Shown in pieces: positions 25,721 to 35,469 of a stretch of DNA of 64,000 bases. The translations under genes were made by a program, and so were the position numbers. This DNA is from Gordonia crocea (GTDB taxonomy: Bacteria > Actinomycetota > Actinomycetes > Mycobacteriales > Mycobacteriaceae). The notes below the pieces were generated by a model. The model was given only the letters and a program-made list of their open reading frames with translations. It was not told the DNA's origin and ran no database searches. Where the stretch lies: NCBI RefSeq assembly GCF_009932435.1, contig NZ_BJOU01000001.1, forward strand, positions 2,232,001 to 2,296,000, in the 5' to 3' direction. Each line of letters begins with the position of its first letter. Positions within the stretch are counted from its first letter, which is position 1.

Positions 25721-27691
25721 CTATGCGTCGAGCTGAGTCGCCAACGAGTCGGCCAACGTCTTGGCGAAGGCAGCCGGATCGGCGAGCTCGCCGCCCTCGG
25801 CCAACAACGCCAAGCCGTACAGGAGTTGCGCAGTCTGCTTGAGTCCGTCGCGTGACCCCTCGTCGGCCACCGCCTTGTTCAATCCGACGACCAGCGGGTG
25901 ATCGGGGTTGAGCTCCAGTGCACGCTTGACATGTGGGACCGGCTGCCCCGATGCGCGGTAGAGCTTCTCCAACTGCGGCGACATCGAATAGGCATCGCCG
26001 ACGAGGCAGGCGGCAGAGTCGGTGAGCCGCGTCGAGAGCCGGGCCTCGGTGACGTCGTCGCCGAGCACCCCACCCAGCCACGACAGCAACCCGGCGAACT
26101 CCTCGCCGCGCTTCTCCAATTCCTCCGCAGCGGCAGCCTTGTCCTCGTCGGACTCGGCCGCGTCGAGATCGACGGTGCCCTTGGCGATCGACGTGAACCG
26201 ATGGCCCTCGAACTCGCCGACGGCGTCGACCCAGATCTCGTCCACCGGGTCCGACAACGTCAGCACCTCGATGCCCTTGGCGGCAAAGGCCTCCATGTGC
26301 GGCGAGTTGCGGATCTGTTGCTGCGACTCCCCGGTCATGTAATAGATCGCGTCCTGACCGGGCTTCATCCTGCCGACGTACTCGGCGATCGACGTCAAGG
26401 CGGAACCGTCGCCGTCGCCATCACGGGTCGAGGCGAACACGCTGGCCTTCAACACCGCCTCGCGGTTGTCCGGATCGTTGACCAACCCCTCTTTGAAGAC
26501 GCGGCCGAAGCCCTCCCAGAAGGTCGCGTAGTCATCGGGCCGCGACGAGCGCAAGTCGCCGACGGTGGCGACGACCTTCTTCGTCAGCCGTCGTCGAATC
26601 GCGCGGATCTGCCGATCCTGCTGCAGAATCTCCCGCGAGACGTTCAGCGACAGGTCGGCCGCGTCGACGACGCCGGTGACGAATCGCAGGTACTCCGGCA
26701 GGAGGTCGGCGTCATCCATGATGAACACGCGCTTGACGTAGAGGTGGATCCCGCCGCGGTGCTGCGGCGTGAACATGTCGAAGGGCGGCTGCGTCGGCAG
26801 GAAGAGCAACGCCTCGTATTCGAAGGTGCCCTCGGCCTTGACCGAAATCACCTCCAACGGTGAATCCCAGGCATGGCTGACGTGCCGGTAGAACTCGGCG
26901 TATTCCTCCTCGGACACCTCGCTACGCGGCCGCGCCCACAGCGCCTTACCGGAGTTGAGCGTGTCCCATTCGGTGGCGTCTCCGTCTTTCGCCTCGCCAT
27001 CCCCGTCGGCGTCCTCATCGCCGGGGGTCACCGGGACCTCCATCTGGATGGGCCAACTGATGAAGTCGGAGTAGCGCTTGACGAGCGCCCGCAACTGCGC
27101 CGGGTCGGCGTAGTCGTGGAGATGGTCCTCGGTGTCGGCGGGCTTGAGTTGCAGGGTCACGCTGGTCCCCTGCGGGGCCTCGTCGACGGCCTCGATCGTG
27201 TAGGTCCCGTCACCGGTCGACTCCCACTTGGTCCCGATCGTCTCGCCGGCCTTCCGCGTCACCAGGGTGACCCTGTCGGCGACCATGAACGTGGAGTAGA
27301 AGCCGATTCCGAACTGCCCGATCAGTGCGTCGGAGGCGGCGGCGTCCTTCGCCTCGGCGAGTTTGCGGCGCAGTTCCCCGGTGCCCGAACGCGCCAGGGT
27401 CCCGATCAGCTCGACCACCTCGTCGCGGCTCATCCCGATCCCGTTGTCGGCGACGACCAGGGTTCGCTCGTCACCGTCGGCGGACGGAACCAGGGTGATC
27501 CTGAGGTTCGACGTGTCGACCTCGAGTTCCTTGTCGCGCAACGACTCCAGCCGCAGCTTGTCGAGTGCGTCGGAGGAGTTCGAGATCAACTCGCGCAGGA
27601 AGCTGTCCTTGTTCGAGTAGACCGAGTGCACCATCAGGTCGAGTAGCTGGCGCGTCTCGGCCTGGAACTCCATCGTCTCCGGTGCCACCAT
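25721..27691 (-). CDS. htpG: Molecular chaperone HtpG (bacterial Hsp90)
   Basis: 656 residues with the three Hsp90 domains. The N-terminal GHKL ATPase has ELISNSSDALDKLR (about residues 34-47), VVADNGIGMSRDEV and IGQFGIGFYS. The middle domain (LFLPTQPPFDMF, VKRVFIMDD) is followed by the C-terminal dimerisation domain. It is an ATP-dependent cytosolic folding helper for stress-damaged proteins. ATG 27691 gives MVAPETMEFQAE, matching the length of mycobacterial HtpG. An in-frame ATG at 27673 is an alternative. Its stop abuts repeat array A. Confidence 0.95.
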   Translation of the reverse strand: MVAPETMEFQAETRQLLDLMVHSVYSNKDSFLRELISNSSDALDKLRLESLRDKELEVDTSNLRITLVPSADGDERTLVVADNGIGMSRDEVVELIGTLARSGTGELRRKLAEAKDAAASDALIGQFGIGFYSTFMVADRVTLVTRKAGETIGTKWESTGDGTYTIEAVDEAPQGTSVTLQLKPADTEDHLHDYADPAQLRALVKRYSDFISWPIQMEVPVTPGDEDADGDGEAKDGDATEWDTLNSGKALWARPRSEVSEEEYAEFYRHVSHAWDSPLEVISVKAEGTFEYEALLFLPTQPPFDMFTPQHRGGIHLYVKRVFIMDDADLLPEYLRFVTGVVDAADLSLNVSREILQQDRQIRAIRRRLTKKVVATVGDLRSSRPDDYATFWEGFGRVFKEGLVNDPDNREAVLKASVFASTRDGDGDGSALTSIAEYVGRMKPGQDAIYYMTGESQQQIRNSPHMEAFAAKGIEVLTLSDPVDEIWVDAVGEFEGHRFTSIAKGTVDLDAAESDEDKAAAAEELEKRGEEFAGLLSWLGGVLGDDVTEARLSTRLTDSAACLVGDAYSMSPQLEKLYRASGQPVPHVKRALELNPDHPLVVGLNKAVADEGSRDGLKQTAQLLYGLALLAEGGELADPAAFAKTLADSLATQLDA

Positions 27692-27798
27692 GTCGCGATC
27701 ATTCCCTTCGGTCGGCCCCGGCCCCGCCGGGGGTCTCATCCATTCGCTCGACCAGTGTATTAGCGCACATCGTCGACGGGACACGGGGCGGTCCTGCC

Positions 27799-27804
27799 TA
27801 TGCT
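27799..27804 (+). promoter_or_regulatory. -10 box of the DUF4189 gene (leaderless)
   Basis: TATGCT is separated by 6 nt from the ATG at 27811, inside the htpG divergent region. Confidence 0.5.
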
Positions 27805-27810
27805 TGGACC

Positions 27811-28518
27811 ATGACCTACCCACCGCAGGGGCCGGGTGGCCCGGGCATGCCTCCTCCCGGAACGCCGCCGCCACCTCCCGGCTACGCCTATCCGGCGCCG
27901 ACGAACCCCAATCCGGCCGGTGGACCGGGCTACCCTCCGCCAGGGCAGGGCCCAGGCTTCGGCCCCGGCGGCTACGGCCCGCCGCCCCCGCGCAAGTCCA
28001 ACGGCGGGGTGATTGCGCTGATCATCGGCGGAATCGCCCTGGTCGCGCTGCTGCTGGTCGGCCTCGGCACCTTCGCCGTCGTCACCCTGTCGGGCAAGAA
28101 GAGCGATTCCCGCGCCTCGTCGACGACCACCACCCGCTGGACGACGGCCCCGTCGCCCTGGACGACGACCTACACGCCGTATCGCCCGCCGACGACGACC
28201 ACCACGCCGGCGTCGCGCAACCTCTTCGGCGCGTTCTCCGTGTCAATCCCGACGGGCAACGTCGGCTGGGCGATCAATTCGGCGACCCAGTCGGGCGCGG
28301 AAAGCCTGGCCAACAGCAAGTGCGGCGTCTCCAGCTGCTCCAGCGTGCTGTGGTTCCGCAACGCATGCGGGGCCCTGGCCCAATCGCAGAACGACGCGTC
28401 CTGGGGCTGGGCCTGGAGCACCACCAGGCAGGCCGCGATCAACAAGGCCTACGGCTACGTCCGGGGCGGGAGCCCCAAGCTCATCGTCGCCAAATGCACC
28501 TCGAACGTCAGCGGTTGA
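27811..28518 (+). CDS. Proline-rich, single-pass membrane protein with DUF4189 domain
   Basis: 235 residues. Residues 1-65 are Pro/Gly-rich (PPPGTPPPPPGYAYP and similar). One membrane helix follows (about 70-93), then a Ser/Thr/Pro linker, then an outside C-terminal DUF4189 domain with paired cysteines (SKCGVSSCSSVLWFRNACGAL) and a WSTTRQAAINKAYGYV segment. The layout resembles mycobacterial envelope proteins with cytosolic Pro-rich tails. It is divergent from htpG and followed after 10 bp by the LmbE-type gene. Function unknown. Confidence 0.8.
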   Translation: MTYPPQGPGGPGMPPPGTPPPPPGYAYPAPTNPNPAGGPGYPPPGQGPGFGPGGYGPPPPRKSNGGVIALIIGGIALVALLLVGLGTFAVVTLSGKKSDSRASSTTTTRWTTAPSPWTTTYTPYRPPTTTTTPASRNLFGAFSVSIPTGNVGWAINSATQSGAESLANSKCGVSSCSSVLWFRNACGALAQSQNDASWGWAWSTTRQAAINKAYGYVRGGSPKLIVAKCTSNVSG

Positions 28519-28528
28519 TCGGGCGCCG

Positions 28529-29308
28529 ATGACACCACCGCGCATCCTCTGCGTACAGGCCCACCCCGACGACGAGACGATCTGGACCGGCGGCACCCTG
28601 GCCCGGCATTGCGCCGCGGGCGGGGAGGCCGACGTCGTCACCACGACCTGGGCGGCCGGGCAGCCCCGGCACCGCGAACTCGTCGACGCACTTCAAGCGC
28701 TGGGCCTGCCCCGCGAACCGATCATGCTGGGCTATGCCGACGGTGGCGTACCCACCTCGTCGGACCTGCCGCCGTTGGTGGACGTGCCCTTCGACGATGC
28801 GGTGGGGGCGCTGACCCGGCACGTGCGCGACTTGCGGCCCGACATCATCCTCACGACCGATGCCTTCGGTATTTACGGCCATCCAGATCACATCCACACC
28901 CATCGGTTGTGTTTGGCCGCTGCTGAAGCCGCCGCCGAGCCCCACCTCTACCTCGATGCGGGCGCGCCGTGGCGGGTGTCCTCCCTCTATTTCGTCACCG
29001 TGAGCGAATCGCGTTCCCGCCAGGCATGGGAACAGGTCATGACGACGCGGGTGGCCGGCCGTCCCGCGGAAGCCGAGGAACTGATGCGGTTCGGCACCCC
29101 CGACGATCGGATCGACGACGTCGTCGACGTCCGCGGCGTCCTCGATAGGAAGTGGCGGGCACTGCAGGCCCACCGGACCGAGTTCGAGCGCAGCCGCACT
29201 CTGCGTGCCATCCGCGCGCTCGACGATGCCGCGCGCGAGGCGCTACTCGGGTGGGAGTGCTACCTCCGGCGGGACCTCGTCGGCGGGGGCCGCGCCCTGG
29301 TCGACTGA
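28529..29308 (+). CDS. PIG-L/LmbE-type deacetylase, MshB-like
   Basis: 259 residues. The zinc motif AHPDDE is at residues 11-16, and GHPDHIHTH supplies the second His, both hallmarks of the LmbE family. Members deacetylate GlcNAc-containing pseudo-disaccharides, as MshB and Mca do in mycothiol metabolism; this protein is shorter than MshB and its substrate is not certain. ATG 28529 follows the DUF4189 gene by 10 bp. Its 3' end overlaps the opposing MFS gene by 66 bp. The distant mshC in this window is the only mycothiol link. Confidence 0.82.
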   Translation: MTPPRILCVQAHPDDETIWTGGTLARHCAAGGEADVVTTTWAAGQPRHRELVDALQALGLPREPIMLGYADGGVPTSSDLPPLVDVPFDDAVGALTRHVRDLRPDIILTTDAFGIYGHPDHIHTHRLCLAAAEAAAEPHLYLDAGAPWRVSSLYFVTVSESRSRQAWEQVMTTRVAGRPAEAEELMRFGTPDDRIDDVVDVRGVLDRKWRALQAHRTEFERSRTLRAIRALDDAAREALLGWECYLRRDLVGGGRALVD

Positions 29309-30553
29309 CCCGGCAGGCCGCCATTGATCGGCCGAACCGAATCTCGCACGCACGACCACGAGTACCGCACCGATCGTTGCCACTTGCAGCACCGCCCCGC
29401 CGATCAGTGGTGCCCGGGGGCCGAAGACCTGCGCCAACCAGCCCATCAGCGGCGCACCGATCGGGGTGCCGCCCATCATCACCATCGCGTACAGGGCCAT
29501 GACCCGACCGCGGAGTGACGGATCGCTCGTCGTCTGGACGAACATGTTCGTCGCCGTCATCGTCAGCAGCCCGGCCAGACCGACCAGCGGAAGCAACAGC
29601 AGGTATGTCCAGTAGCCGGGCATGAATCCGAGCAGGCCGAGCAGCACCGCGAAGACGAGAGAAGCCCCGACGACGCATTTCAGCGCGGGCGCGCGACTGC
29701 GCCGCGCGGCGAGCAGGGCACCCGCGAGCGAGCCGATGCCCATCACCGACCCGGCCCATCCATAGGCGCGCGCGCCGAGGCCGAACTCTTTGCTGACCAT
29801 GACCGCATTGGTCAGCTGGAAATTCAGGGCGAACGTGCCCACCGCGAACCCGACGCCCAGGGCGACGAGGAGGTCGGGCCGCGCCGCGACGTAACGAAAG
29901 CCCTCGCGAACCTGTCCCTTGGCCCGGGCGACCGGCTTCGTACGGTCGAGATCCGCCACGTGCAATGCCATCAAGGCCAGCAGCATGGCCGCGTAGCTGA
30001 TCGCGTTGGTCAAGATCGCCCAGCCACTGCCCCACACGCCGATGATCAATCCGGCCACCCCGGGGCCGATCAACCGCGCCGCGTTGAAGGACGCACTGTT
30101 GAGACCGATGGCATTCGTCAGATTCGCCCGCCCGGCGACCTCGGTCACAAATGCCTGCCGGGCCGGGACGTCGACCGCAGACCCGATGCCGAACACCAGC
30201 GCGATCACGTAGACGTGCCAAGTCCGCGCGACGCCGGCGATGGCCATGACCCCCAGGACCAGGGCGGAGGCGGCCATCCACGTCTGGGTCACGGCCAGCA
30301 GGAGGCGCTTGTCCACCCGGTCGGCCAGCAGACCGCCGCCCGGCGAGAGCAGCAATGCCGGGAGGAACTGGAGGGCCGTGGTGATGCCCACGGCCACCGC
30401 GGAACCCCCGGACAACTCCAAGACGAGCCAATCCTGGGCGACCCGCTGGATCCATGTCCCGATATTGGACACCAGCGCGCCGACGAAGTAGATGCGGTAG
30501 TTCCGGTGCGACAGCGACGCGAACATCCGCGACTCCCGCACCGCCACTGCCAC
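29243..30553 (-). CDS. MFS transporter, EntS-like exporter
   Basis: 436 residues with about 12 membrane helices. The N-terminal segment [34 protein letters not shown] is typical of MFS_3 (EntS/enterobactin-exporter-like) proteins, given here only as its first hydrophilic-to-helix transition. The G-rich motif [15 protein letters not shown] lies between helices 2 and 3, and [13 protein letters not shown] follows. The start is a GTG at 30553. A substrate cannot be assigned. It is divergent from the exonuclease gene (63-bp gap), and its tail overlaps the deacetylase gene. Confidence 0.85.
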   Translation of the reverse strand: MAVAVRESRMFASLSHRNYRIYFVGALVSNIGTWIQRVAQDWLVLELSGGSAVAVGITTALQFLPALLLSPGGGLLADRVDKRLLLAVTQTWMAASALVLGVMAIAGVARTWHVYVIALVFGIGSAVDVPARQAFVTEVAGRANLTNAIGLNSASFNAARLIGPGVAGLIIGVWGSGWAILTNAISYAAMLLALMALHVADLDRTKPVARAKGQVREGFRYVAARPDLLVALGVGFAVGTFALNFQLTNAVMVSKEFGLGARAYGWAGSVMGIGSLAGALLAARRSRAPALKCVVGASLVFAVLLGLLGFMPGYWTYLLLLPLVGLAGLLTMTATNMFVQTTSDPSLRGRVMALYAMVMMGGTPIGAPLMGWLAQVFGPRAPLIGGAVLQVATIGAVLVVVRARFGSADQWRPAGSVDQGAAPADEVPPEVALPPE

Positions 30554-30616
30554 CCCGTTCCGGTCATGCCCTACTCCTCCACGCTACTCCCGACGGTGCG
30601 TGGGAGACTGGCACGC

Positions 30617-31576
30617 ATGTCCTCGCTGATGCTGCTCGACGGTGCAAGTCTGTGGTTCCGGTCGTTCTTCGCCATCCCGGAGAAGGTGACCGCCCCCGAC
30701 GGGCGCCCGGTCAACGCGGTGCGCGGATTCGTCGACACCATCGCGGCACTGGTCGCCAAACATGAGCCGACCCGGCTCGTCGTCTGCCTCGACCTGGATT
30801 GGCGGCCGGCGTTCCGCACCGATCTGATCCCGTCTTACAAGGCCCACCGCGTCGCCGAGACCGCCGATCAGTCCGAATCGGGACACGACGTCGAGACGGT
30901 CCCCGACACGCTGACTCCGCAGGTCGACATGATCGACGAGGTCTTGCGCCACGCCGGGATCGCGACGGCCGGGGCCCGCGGCTGCGAAGCCGACGACGTG
31001 ATCGGCACACTGGCGTTCCACGAGGCCGACGACGCCGTCCTCGTCGTCAGCGGGGACCGCGACCTCCTCCAAGTGGTCGCCGACGACCCCGTCCCCGTCC
31101 GCGTGCTCTACGTGGGCCAGGGCCTGGCCAAGGCGGCACTGATGGGTCCGGTCGAGGTGGCGGAGAAGTACGGCCTGACCGCGGCCCGAGCGGGTGCGGA
31201 CTATGCCGAGATGGCGATTCTGCGCGGCGATCCGTCCGACGGACTACCGGGGGTGCCCGGCATCGGGGAGAAGACCGCGGCCAAGCTGCTCGTCGAATTC
31301 GGCAGTCTTGACGCCCTCGAGCACGCGGCCGGCGCGGGTTCGGCTGCGGTCAAGCCGCGGGCTCGAGCCGCGCTACTCGAATCGGCTGACTACCTGAGCG
31401 CTGCGCGGACCGTCGTATTCGTCAAGACCGATGCCGAGTTGATCGAGTCCGGCGACGACCGGTTGCCCGCCGCACCCGCGGATGCGGACGCACTCGCATC
31501 ACTCGGGGCCGAACTGGGCATCGAATCCGCGCTGGGGCGCCTCGCGGCAGCGTTGCACTGGCCCGACGGGGAGTAG
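30617..31576 (+). CDS. 5'-3' exonuclease (PolA-like N-terminal domain)
   Basis: 319 residues equivalent to the free-standing 5'-nuclease found in mycobacteria. It has the PIN-like N-terminus [14 protein letters not shown], then [10 protein letters not shown] (acidic metal site). The helix-hairpin-helix [19 protein letters not shown] (about residues 210-228) binds DNA backbone. It removes 5' flaps or RNA primers during repair and Okazaki maturation. ATG 30617 is the first Met of the conserved core. It starts the syntenic block Rv2090 onward of mycobacteria. Repeat array B lies directly after its stop. Confidence 0.9.
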   Translation: MSSLMLLDGASLWFRSFFAIPEKVTAPDGRPVNAVRGFVDTIAALVAKHEPTRLVVCLDLDWRPAFRTDLIPSYKAHRVAETADQSESGHDVETVPDTLTPQVDMIDEVLRHAGIATAGARGCEADDVIGTLAFHEADDAVLVVSGDRDLLQVVADDPVPVRVLYVGQGLAKAALMGPVEVAEKYGLTAARAGADYAEMAILRGDPSDGLPGVPGIGEKTAAKLLVEFGSLDALEHAAGAGSAAVKPRARAALLESADYLSAARTVVFVKTDAELIESGDDRLPAAPADADALASLGAELGIESALGRLAAALHWPDGE

Positions 31577-31580
31577 CGCC

Positions 31581-31658
31581 GGGCCCAGTCGACGGATTTG
31601 AGGGCCCAGTCGACGGATTTGAGGGCCCAGTCGACGAGATTGAGGGCCCAGTCGGCGA
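31581..31658. repeat. Array B: four-unit 21-bp tandem repeat at a convergent junction
   Basis: GGGCCC cores at 31581, 31602, 31623 and 31644 are exactly 21 bp apart. The first two units are identical over all 21 bases, the third differs slightly, and the last diverges at its end. Each begins GGGCCCAGTCGACG or GGGCCCAGTCGGCG on the plus strand. The array fills the 82-bp gap between the exonuclease and the DUF4333 gene and matches array A in unit length and sequence, inverted. Confidence 0.88.
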
Positions 31659-32552
31659 TTAGTGCGGCGGGCCGACTTCGAAGGCGCCCTTGTTGTCGGT
31701 GAAGGTGACGGTCACCTTCTGCTTGCCGTCGCTGGTCTGCACGGTGCAGTTGAAGGACTCGCCCTGCTTGACCCGCTGATTGTCCGGGCAACTGACCTGC
31801 GAGAGCTTCTCGACCTTGTAGTCCTTCATGAGGACCTGGCGGACACCGGCCTCGGCGCCGGACTGCGACAGGTTCTTCGGCGCCCACCCCGGTGCCACGA
31901 AGGCGGTAAACGCGGTGATCCCGCCGAGGATCACGACCAGACCCACAATCCCGAGGATGATCTTGAGCGCGGCGCCGCCCTTCTTGGGCGCGGGCTGACC
32001 GAACGCACCCGGGTACGGCGGCTGACCGGGCTGACCAGGCTGGCCGTAGGGCGTCTGCGGTGCGGACATGCCGGGCGGGACCGGCACCTGCGGCTGGCCC
32101 GACTGTGCCGGGTAGATCGGTTGACCGCCCTCCGCCGGGTACGACGCCTGTCCCGGCTGCGCCGGGTACGGTGCCTGTCCGGGTTGGGCCGGATAGGCCG
32201 CCTGGACCGGCTGGGCCGCACTCGGCTGGGCGGGATAGGCCGATTGACCAGGTTGGGCCGGGTAGGCCGGCTGGGCGGGATAGCCGGGCTGGGCAGGGTA
32301 GGCCGGCTGGGCGGGGTAGGCGGGCTGGGCCGGTTGCGCCGCCGAGGGGTACTGCTGGGCCGGCTCGGCCGGCTGGGCAGGTTGGGTCGGTTGGGCCTGC
32401 GGCGCGGTCAACGGGGGGACCACCGGCGCCGTCACGTCGTTCTCCGTTGCCGGTGCCGTGTTCGCCCCCGGCGACTCGACAACTGCGGTCACGTCGTCAC
32501 TCGGATCAATGGCAATGGCGTCATCCGAGCCCGGCTGCTGCGGATCAGTCAT
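31659..32552 (-). CDS. DUF4333 membrane protein with long PAQP repeat tail
   Basis: 297 residues. Residues ~50-185 are low-complexity, with many copies of YPAQPGQ-like heptads and related PAQP units, predicted to be disordered and cytosolic. One membrane helix follows (about 195-218), then a ~80-residue C-terminal DUF4333 domain outside the cell with two Cys (VSCPDNQRVKQGESFNCTV). DUF4333 is common in mycolic-acid bacteria and uncharacterised. It lies 70 bp downstream of helY, the position of Rv2091c. Repeat array B follows its stop. Confidence 0.82.
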   Translation of the reverse strand: MTDPQQPGSDDAIAIDPSDDVTAVVESPGANTAPATENDVTAPVVPPLTAPQAQPTQPAQPAEPAQQYPSAAQPAQPAYPAQPAYPAQPGYPAQPAYPAQPGQSAYPAQPSAAQPVQAAYPAQPGQAPYPAQPGQASYPAEGGQPIYPAQSGQPQVPVPPGMSAPQTPYGQPGQPGQPPYPGAFGQPAPKKGGAALKIILGIVGLVVILGGITAFTAFVAPGWAPKNLSQSGAEAGVRQVLMKDYKVEKLSQVSCPDNQRVKQGESFNCTVQTSDGKQKVTVTFTDNKGAFEVGPPH

Positions 32553-32622
32553 GGCGGTCCTCCCTCATCGCTACGGCTCACCGACCAAACGGTGGTGGCA
32601 GACGGCACAACGCTACCGCACG

Positions 32623-35466
32623 TCAGCCGATCTCGACCGCGACAACTCCCCGGCGGATGGCGCCGATGGCCGCGACAGCCGCACGGCCGACCCCGTCACC
32701 GGGTTCGGTACACCCCGCGATCTGGTCGAGCAGATCGATGACCTGGCGGTTCCACCGGACGAAGTCCCCCGGCGACAGCAGTGCCCCGGCCTCCCCGGCG
32801 GCCATCAACGACTCGGCCAAGGACCTCCCCGAGGCCCACATCGCGACGGCCACCGAGAACCCCGTATCCGGTTCCCGGGTTGGCGCGACGCCGTGGCGCA
32901 ACTCCACTTCGACGACGTCGCGCCAGATGCGGTTCGTGTCCGACAGCGCCCCGCGCAGCGCCGCGGAACCCGGCATCCGGTCCGACGAGGCGGCGGAGTC
33001 CCGGCGTGAGGTGTAGACCAGGCTCGCCACCACGGCGGCCAGTTCTTCGAATGCCAATCCGGCCCACACCCCTTCGCGCAGACATTCGCTGACCAATAGG
33101 TCACTTTCGCTGTAAATCTTGCGCAGCCGCATGCCGGCGTCGGTGACCACCATCCCCTCGTCCACCGCGGACAGGTAGCCCAACTCGACGAGAACGGCGA
33201 CGACCTTGTCGAAGGTCACCGAGAGTTCCGAGGTCCGACCGGCGATCTCCGCGTCGAGCGAACGGACGTCGCGCAGCAGCCGGTTGCGCTTCTGGGCGAG
33301 TCGGGTGAGCTCGCCGTCGTCATCAGCGTCGTGGGCCGGATGGGCCCGCAACCGGGCGCGCAATCGGGCCAACTCGGCGTCGTCGGCCGCGGCGGACCGC
33401 TTGCGCTGCTTGCCCTTGGGCAGACTCACCCCGGTGGCCCGCAACGCCGAGGCCAGGTCGCGCCGCCCCCGACCGGTGCGCCGGTCGACGTGCCGTGCCA
33501 GCCGCATGTTGCCCAGCACCGTCGGCGGGTTGAGGAAGTCGCGGACGCCGACGCGGCCGCACCACCCGTCCTCGGCCACCACCATCGGCTTGGGGTCGAC
33601 CACGTTCTCGGCGGTCTCCACGACGACCGCGACGCCGCGGTGCCGATTGCCGTAGAGCCCGATGATCTGGCCCCGTTTGAGATTCGCCAAATCATCGGCG
33701 ATCTCGATCTGGGTGTCGTTGCGCTGATGGAACTTGAGGTCGCGCTCACGGCGCCGGATGTCCTCGCGCAACTCCATATAGCCGGTGAATCCCCCGTACT
33801 GCTCGCCCGGCCCGTCCGGATCCGGCTCGTCGATCCCGTGTCGCTGCGCGGCGCGGCGCAGGTCGCCTTCTGTCTTGCGCAGTTCGTGGCCGAGCCCGTC
33901 GAGCTTGCGCGCGCGCCCGACCACCGACCGGTCGGCCTGGAACTGGGCGAACGAACGGAGCAGCAACTCGCGGGAGCCGGTCAGGCCGAGCCGGTCGATG
34001 AGGTTGACCGCCATGTTGTATTCCGGCGCGAACGAACTGCGCAGCGCGAAGGTTCGGGCGCCGGCGAGCCCGGCCACCTCGGCGACCTGGAGCTGAGGCG
34101 TCCACACCACCACGGCGTGCCCCTCGGTGTCGATCCCGCGCCGGCCGGCCCGCCCGGTCAGCTGGGTGAACTCCCCCGGCGTCAGATCCACATGCGCCTC
34201 GCCGTTGTACTTGACGAGTCGTTCGAGGACCACCGAGCGCGCGGGCATGTTGATACCCAGCGCCAGCGTCTCCGTGGCGAAGACCACGCGCACCAGCCCC
34301 CGGACGAAGAGCTCCTCGACCGCGTGGCGGAACGTCGGCAGCAGGCCCGCGTGATGGGCGGCGAATCCACGGCCGATACCCAACCGCCACTGTTGCGCGC
34401 CGAGCACCTCGGCGTCGGTCGGCGACAGTTCGGCCAGGTGGCGGTCAGCGATCGCCAACGCCTCGGTGCGCTGGTCGTCGTCGAGCAGGTTGATCCCCGA
34501 CCGGACGCACTGGGCCAGCGCCGCGTCGCACCCGGCCCGGGAAAAGATGAAGTCGATCGCCGGCAGCAGGCCGTCGCGGTCCAACCGCGCCACCATGTCG
34601 GGACGCGACAGGGGCCGGGCTCCGCGCCGGTCCCCCGCACCACCGCGGCCCCGTCTGGGACCCGACCGATTGGGACCCGACCGGCCGGACCCCGACCGGC
34701 CGGTGCCCGGCCGCCGGTATTGGCCGTCGCGGTCATCATCGTGGGCACCCGAGAGGTTGCGGTGGGCGATATAGCGGGTGAGATCGGAGTTCACCTTCGG
34801 TTTGCCCTCGCCGACGCTGCGCCGGTCGTAGAGGTCGAAGAGGCGGTTGCCCACCAGCATGTGTTGCCACAGCGGCACCGGCCGGACTTCGTCGACGATG
34901 ACGGTGGTATCCCCGCGGACCGTCTGGATCCATGCGCCGAACTCCTCGGAGTTCGACACCGTCGCCGACAGGCTCACCACGCGCACCGAGGGGTCGAGAT
35001 GCAGGATGACCTCTTCCCACACCGCGCCGCGGAACCGGTCGGCCAAAAAGTGGACCTCGTCCATGACCACGTAGGACAGCCCGTCCAGGGCCGGCGAATC
35101 CGCGTAGATCATGTTGCGGACGACCTCGGTGGTCATCACGACGATCGGCGCGTCGGAGTTGATCGAGTTGTCACCGGTGAGCAGACCGACGTTGCCCGCG
35201 CCGTGGATCTCGACGAGGTCGTGGAACTTCTGGTTGCTCAGCGCCTTGATCGGCGTGGTGTAGAAGCATTTGGTCCCGGTGGCCAGGGCCAGGTGCACGG
35301 CGAACTCGCCGACGATGGTCTTGCCCGCGCCCGTCGGGGCGCAGACGAGCACGCCGTGACCGGCGGCCAGTGCCTCGCAGGCGCGCCGCTGGAAGTCGTC
35401 GAGGCGGAAGGACTGCCGCGCGGCGAAATCCGCGAGGGCGCCCGTCGGCAGGGATCCGGTAGTCAT
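32623..35466 (-). CDS. helY: Ski2-like DEAD/DEAH-box RNA helicase HelY
   Basis: 947 residues. Motif I is APTGAGKT, motif II is MDEVHFL (DEVH box), motif III is SATVSN, and motif VI is QLTGRAGRRGID. A Gly/Arg/Ser-rich linker with RSGPNRSG-like repeats sits at about residues 250-290. The C-terminal third has the DSHCT region of Mtr4/Ski2-type helicases. It unwinds RNA, probably in decay or ribosome maturation. It lies 3 bp after tatC and is likely co-transcribed. The order tatC-helY-DUF4333 matches mycobacteria. Confidence 0.92.
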   Translation of the reverse strand: MTTGSLPTGALADFAARQSFRLDDFQRRACEALAAGHGVLVCAPTGAGKTIVGEFAVHLALATGTKCFYTTPIKALSNQKFHDLVEIHGAGNVGLLTGDNSINSDAPIVVMTTEVVRNMIYADSPALDGLSYVVMDEVHFLADRFRGAVWEEVILHLDPSVRVVSLSATVSNSEEFGAWIQTVRGDTTVIVDEVRPVPLWQHMLVGNRLFDLYDRRSVGEGKPKVNSDLTRYIAHRNLSGAHDDDRDGQYRRPGTGRSGSGRSGPNRSGPRRGRGGAGDRRGARPLSRPDMVARLDRDGLLPAIDFIFSRAGCDAALAQCVRSGINLLDDDQRTEALAIADRHLAELSPTDAEVLGAQQWRLGIGRGFAAHHAGLLPTFRHAVEELFVRGLVRVVFATETLALGINMPARSVVLERLVKYNGEAHVDLTPGEFTQLTGRAGRRGIDTEGHAVVVWTPQLQVAEVAGLAGARTFALRSSFAPEYNMAVNLIDRLGLTGSRELLLRSFAQFQADRSVVGRARKLDGLGHELRKTEGDLRRAAQRHGIDEPDPDGPGEQYGGFTGYMELREDIRRRERDLKFHQRNDTQIEIADDLANLKRGQIIGLYGNRHRGVAVVVETAENVVDPKPMVVAEDGWCGRVGVRDFLNPPTVLGNMRLARHVDRRTGRGRRDLASALRATGVSLPKGKQRKRSAAADDAELARLRARLRAHPAHDADDDGELTRLAQKRNRLLRDVRSLDAEIAGRTSELSVTFDKVVAVLVELGYLSAVDEGMVVTDAGMRLRKIYSESDLLVSECLREGVWAGLAFEELAAVVASLVYTSRRDSAASSDRMPGSAALRGALSDTNRIWRDVVEVELRHGVAPTREPDTGFSVAVAMWASGRSLAESLMAAGEAGALLSPGDFVRWNRQVIDLLDQIAGCTEPGDGVGRAAVAAIGAIRRGVVAVEIG

Positions 35467-35469
35467 CGA

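Noticed and set aside
28529..29308. Calling the LmbE-type gene mshB
   Set aside because: It has the AHPDDE motif but is shorter than MshB and lacks the flanking pattern I remember, so only the family is given.
31577..31658. Repeat array B considered as a CRISPR
   Set aside because: Units are contiguous with no unique spacers, and there are no cas genes in the window.
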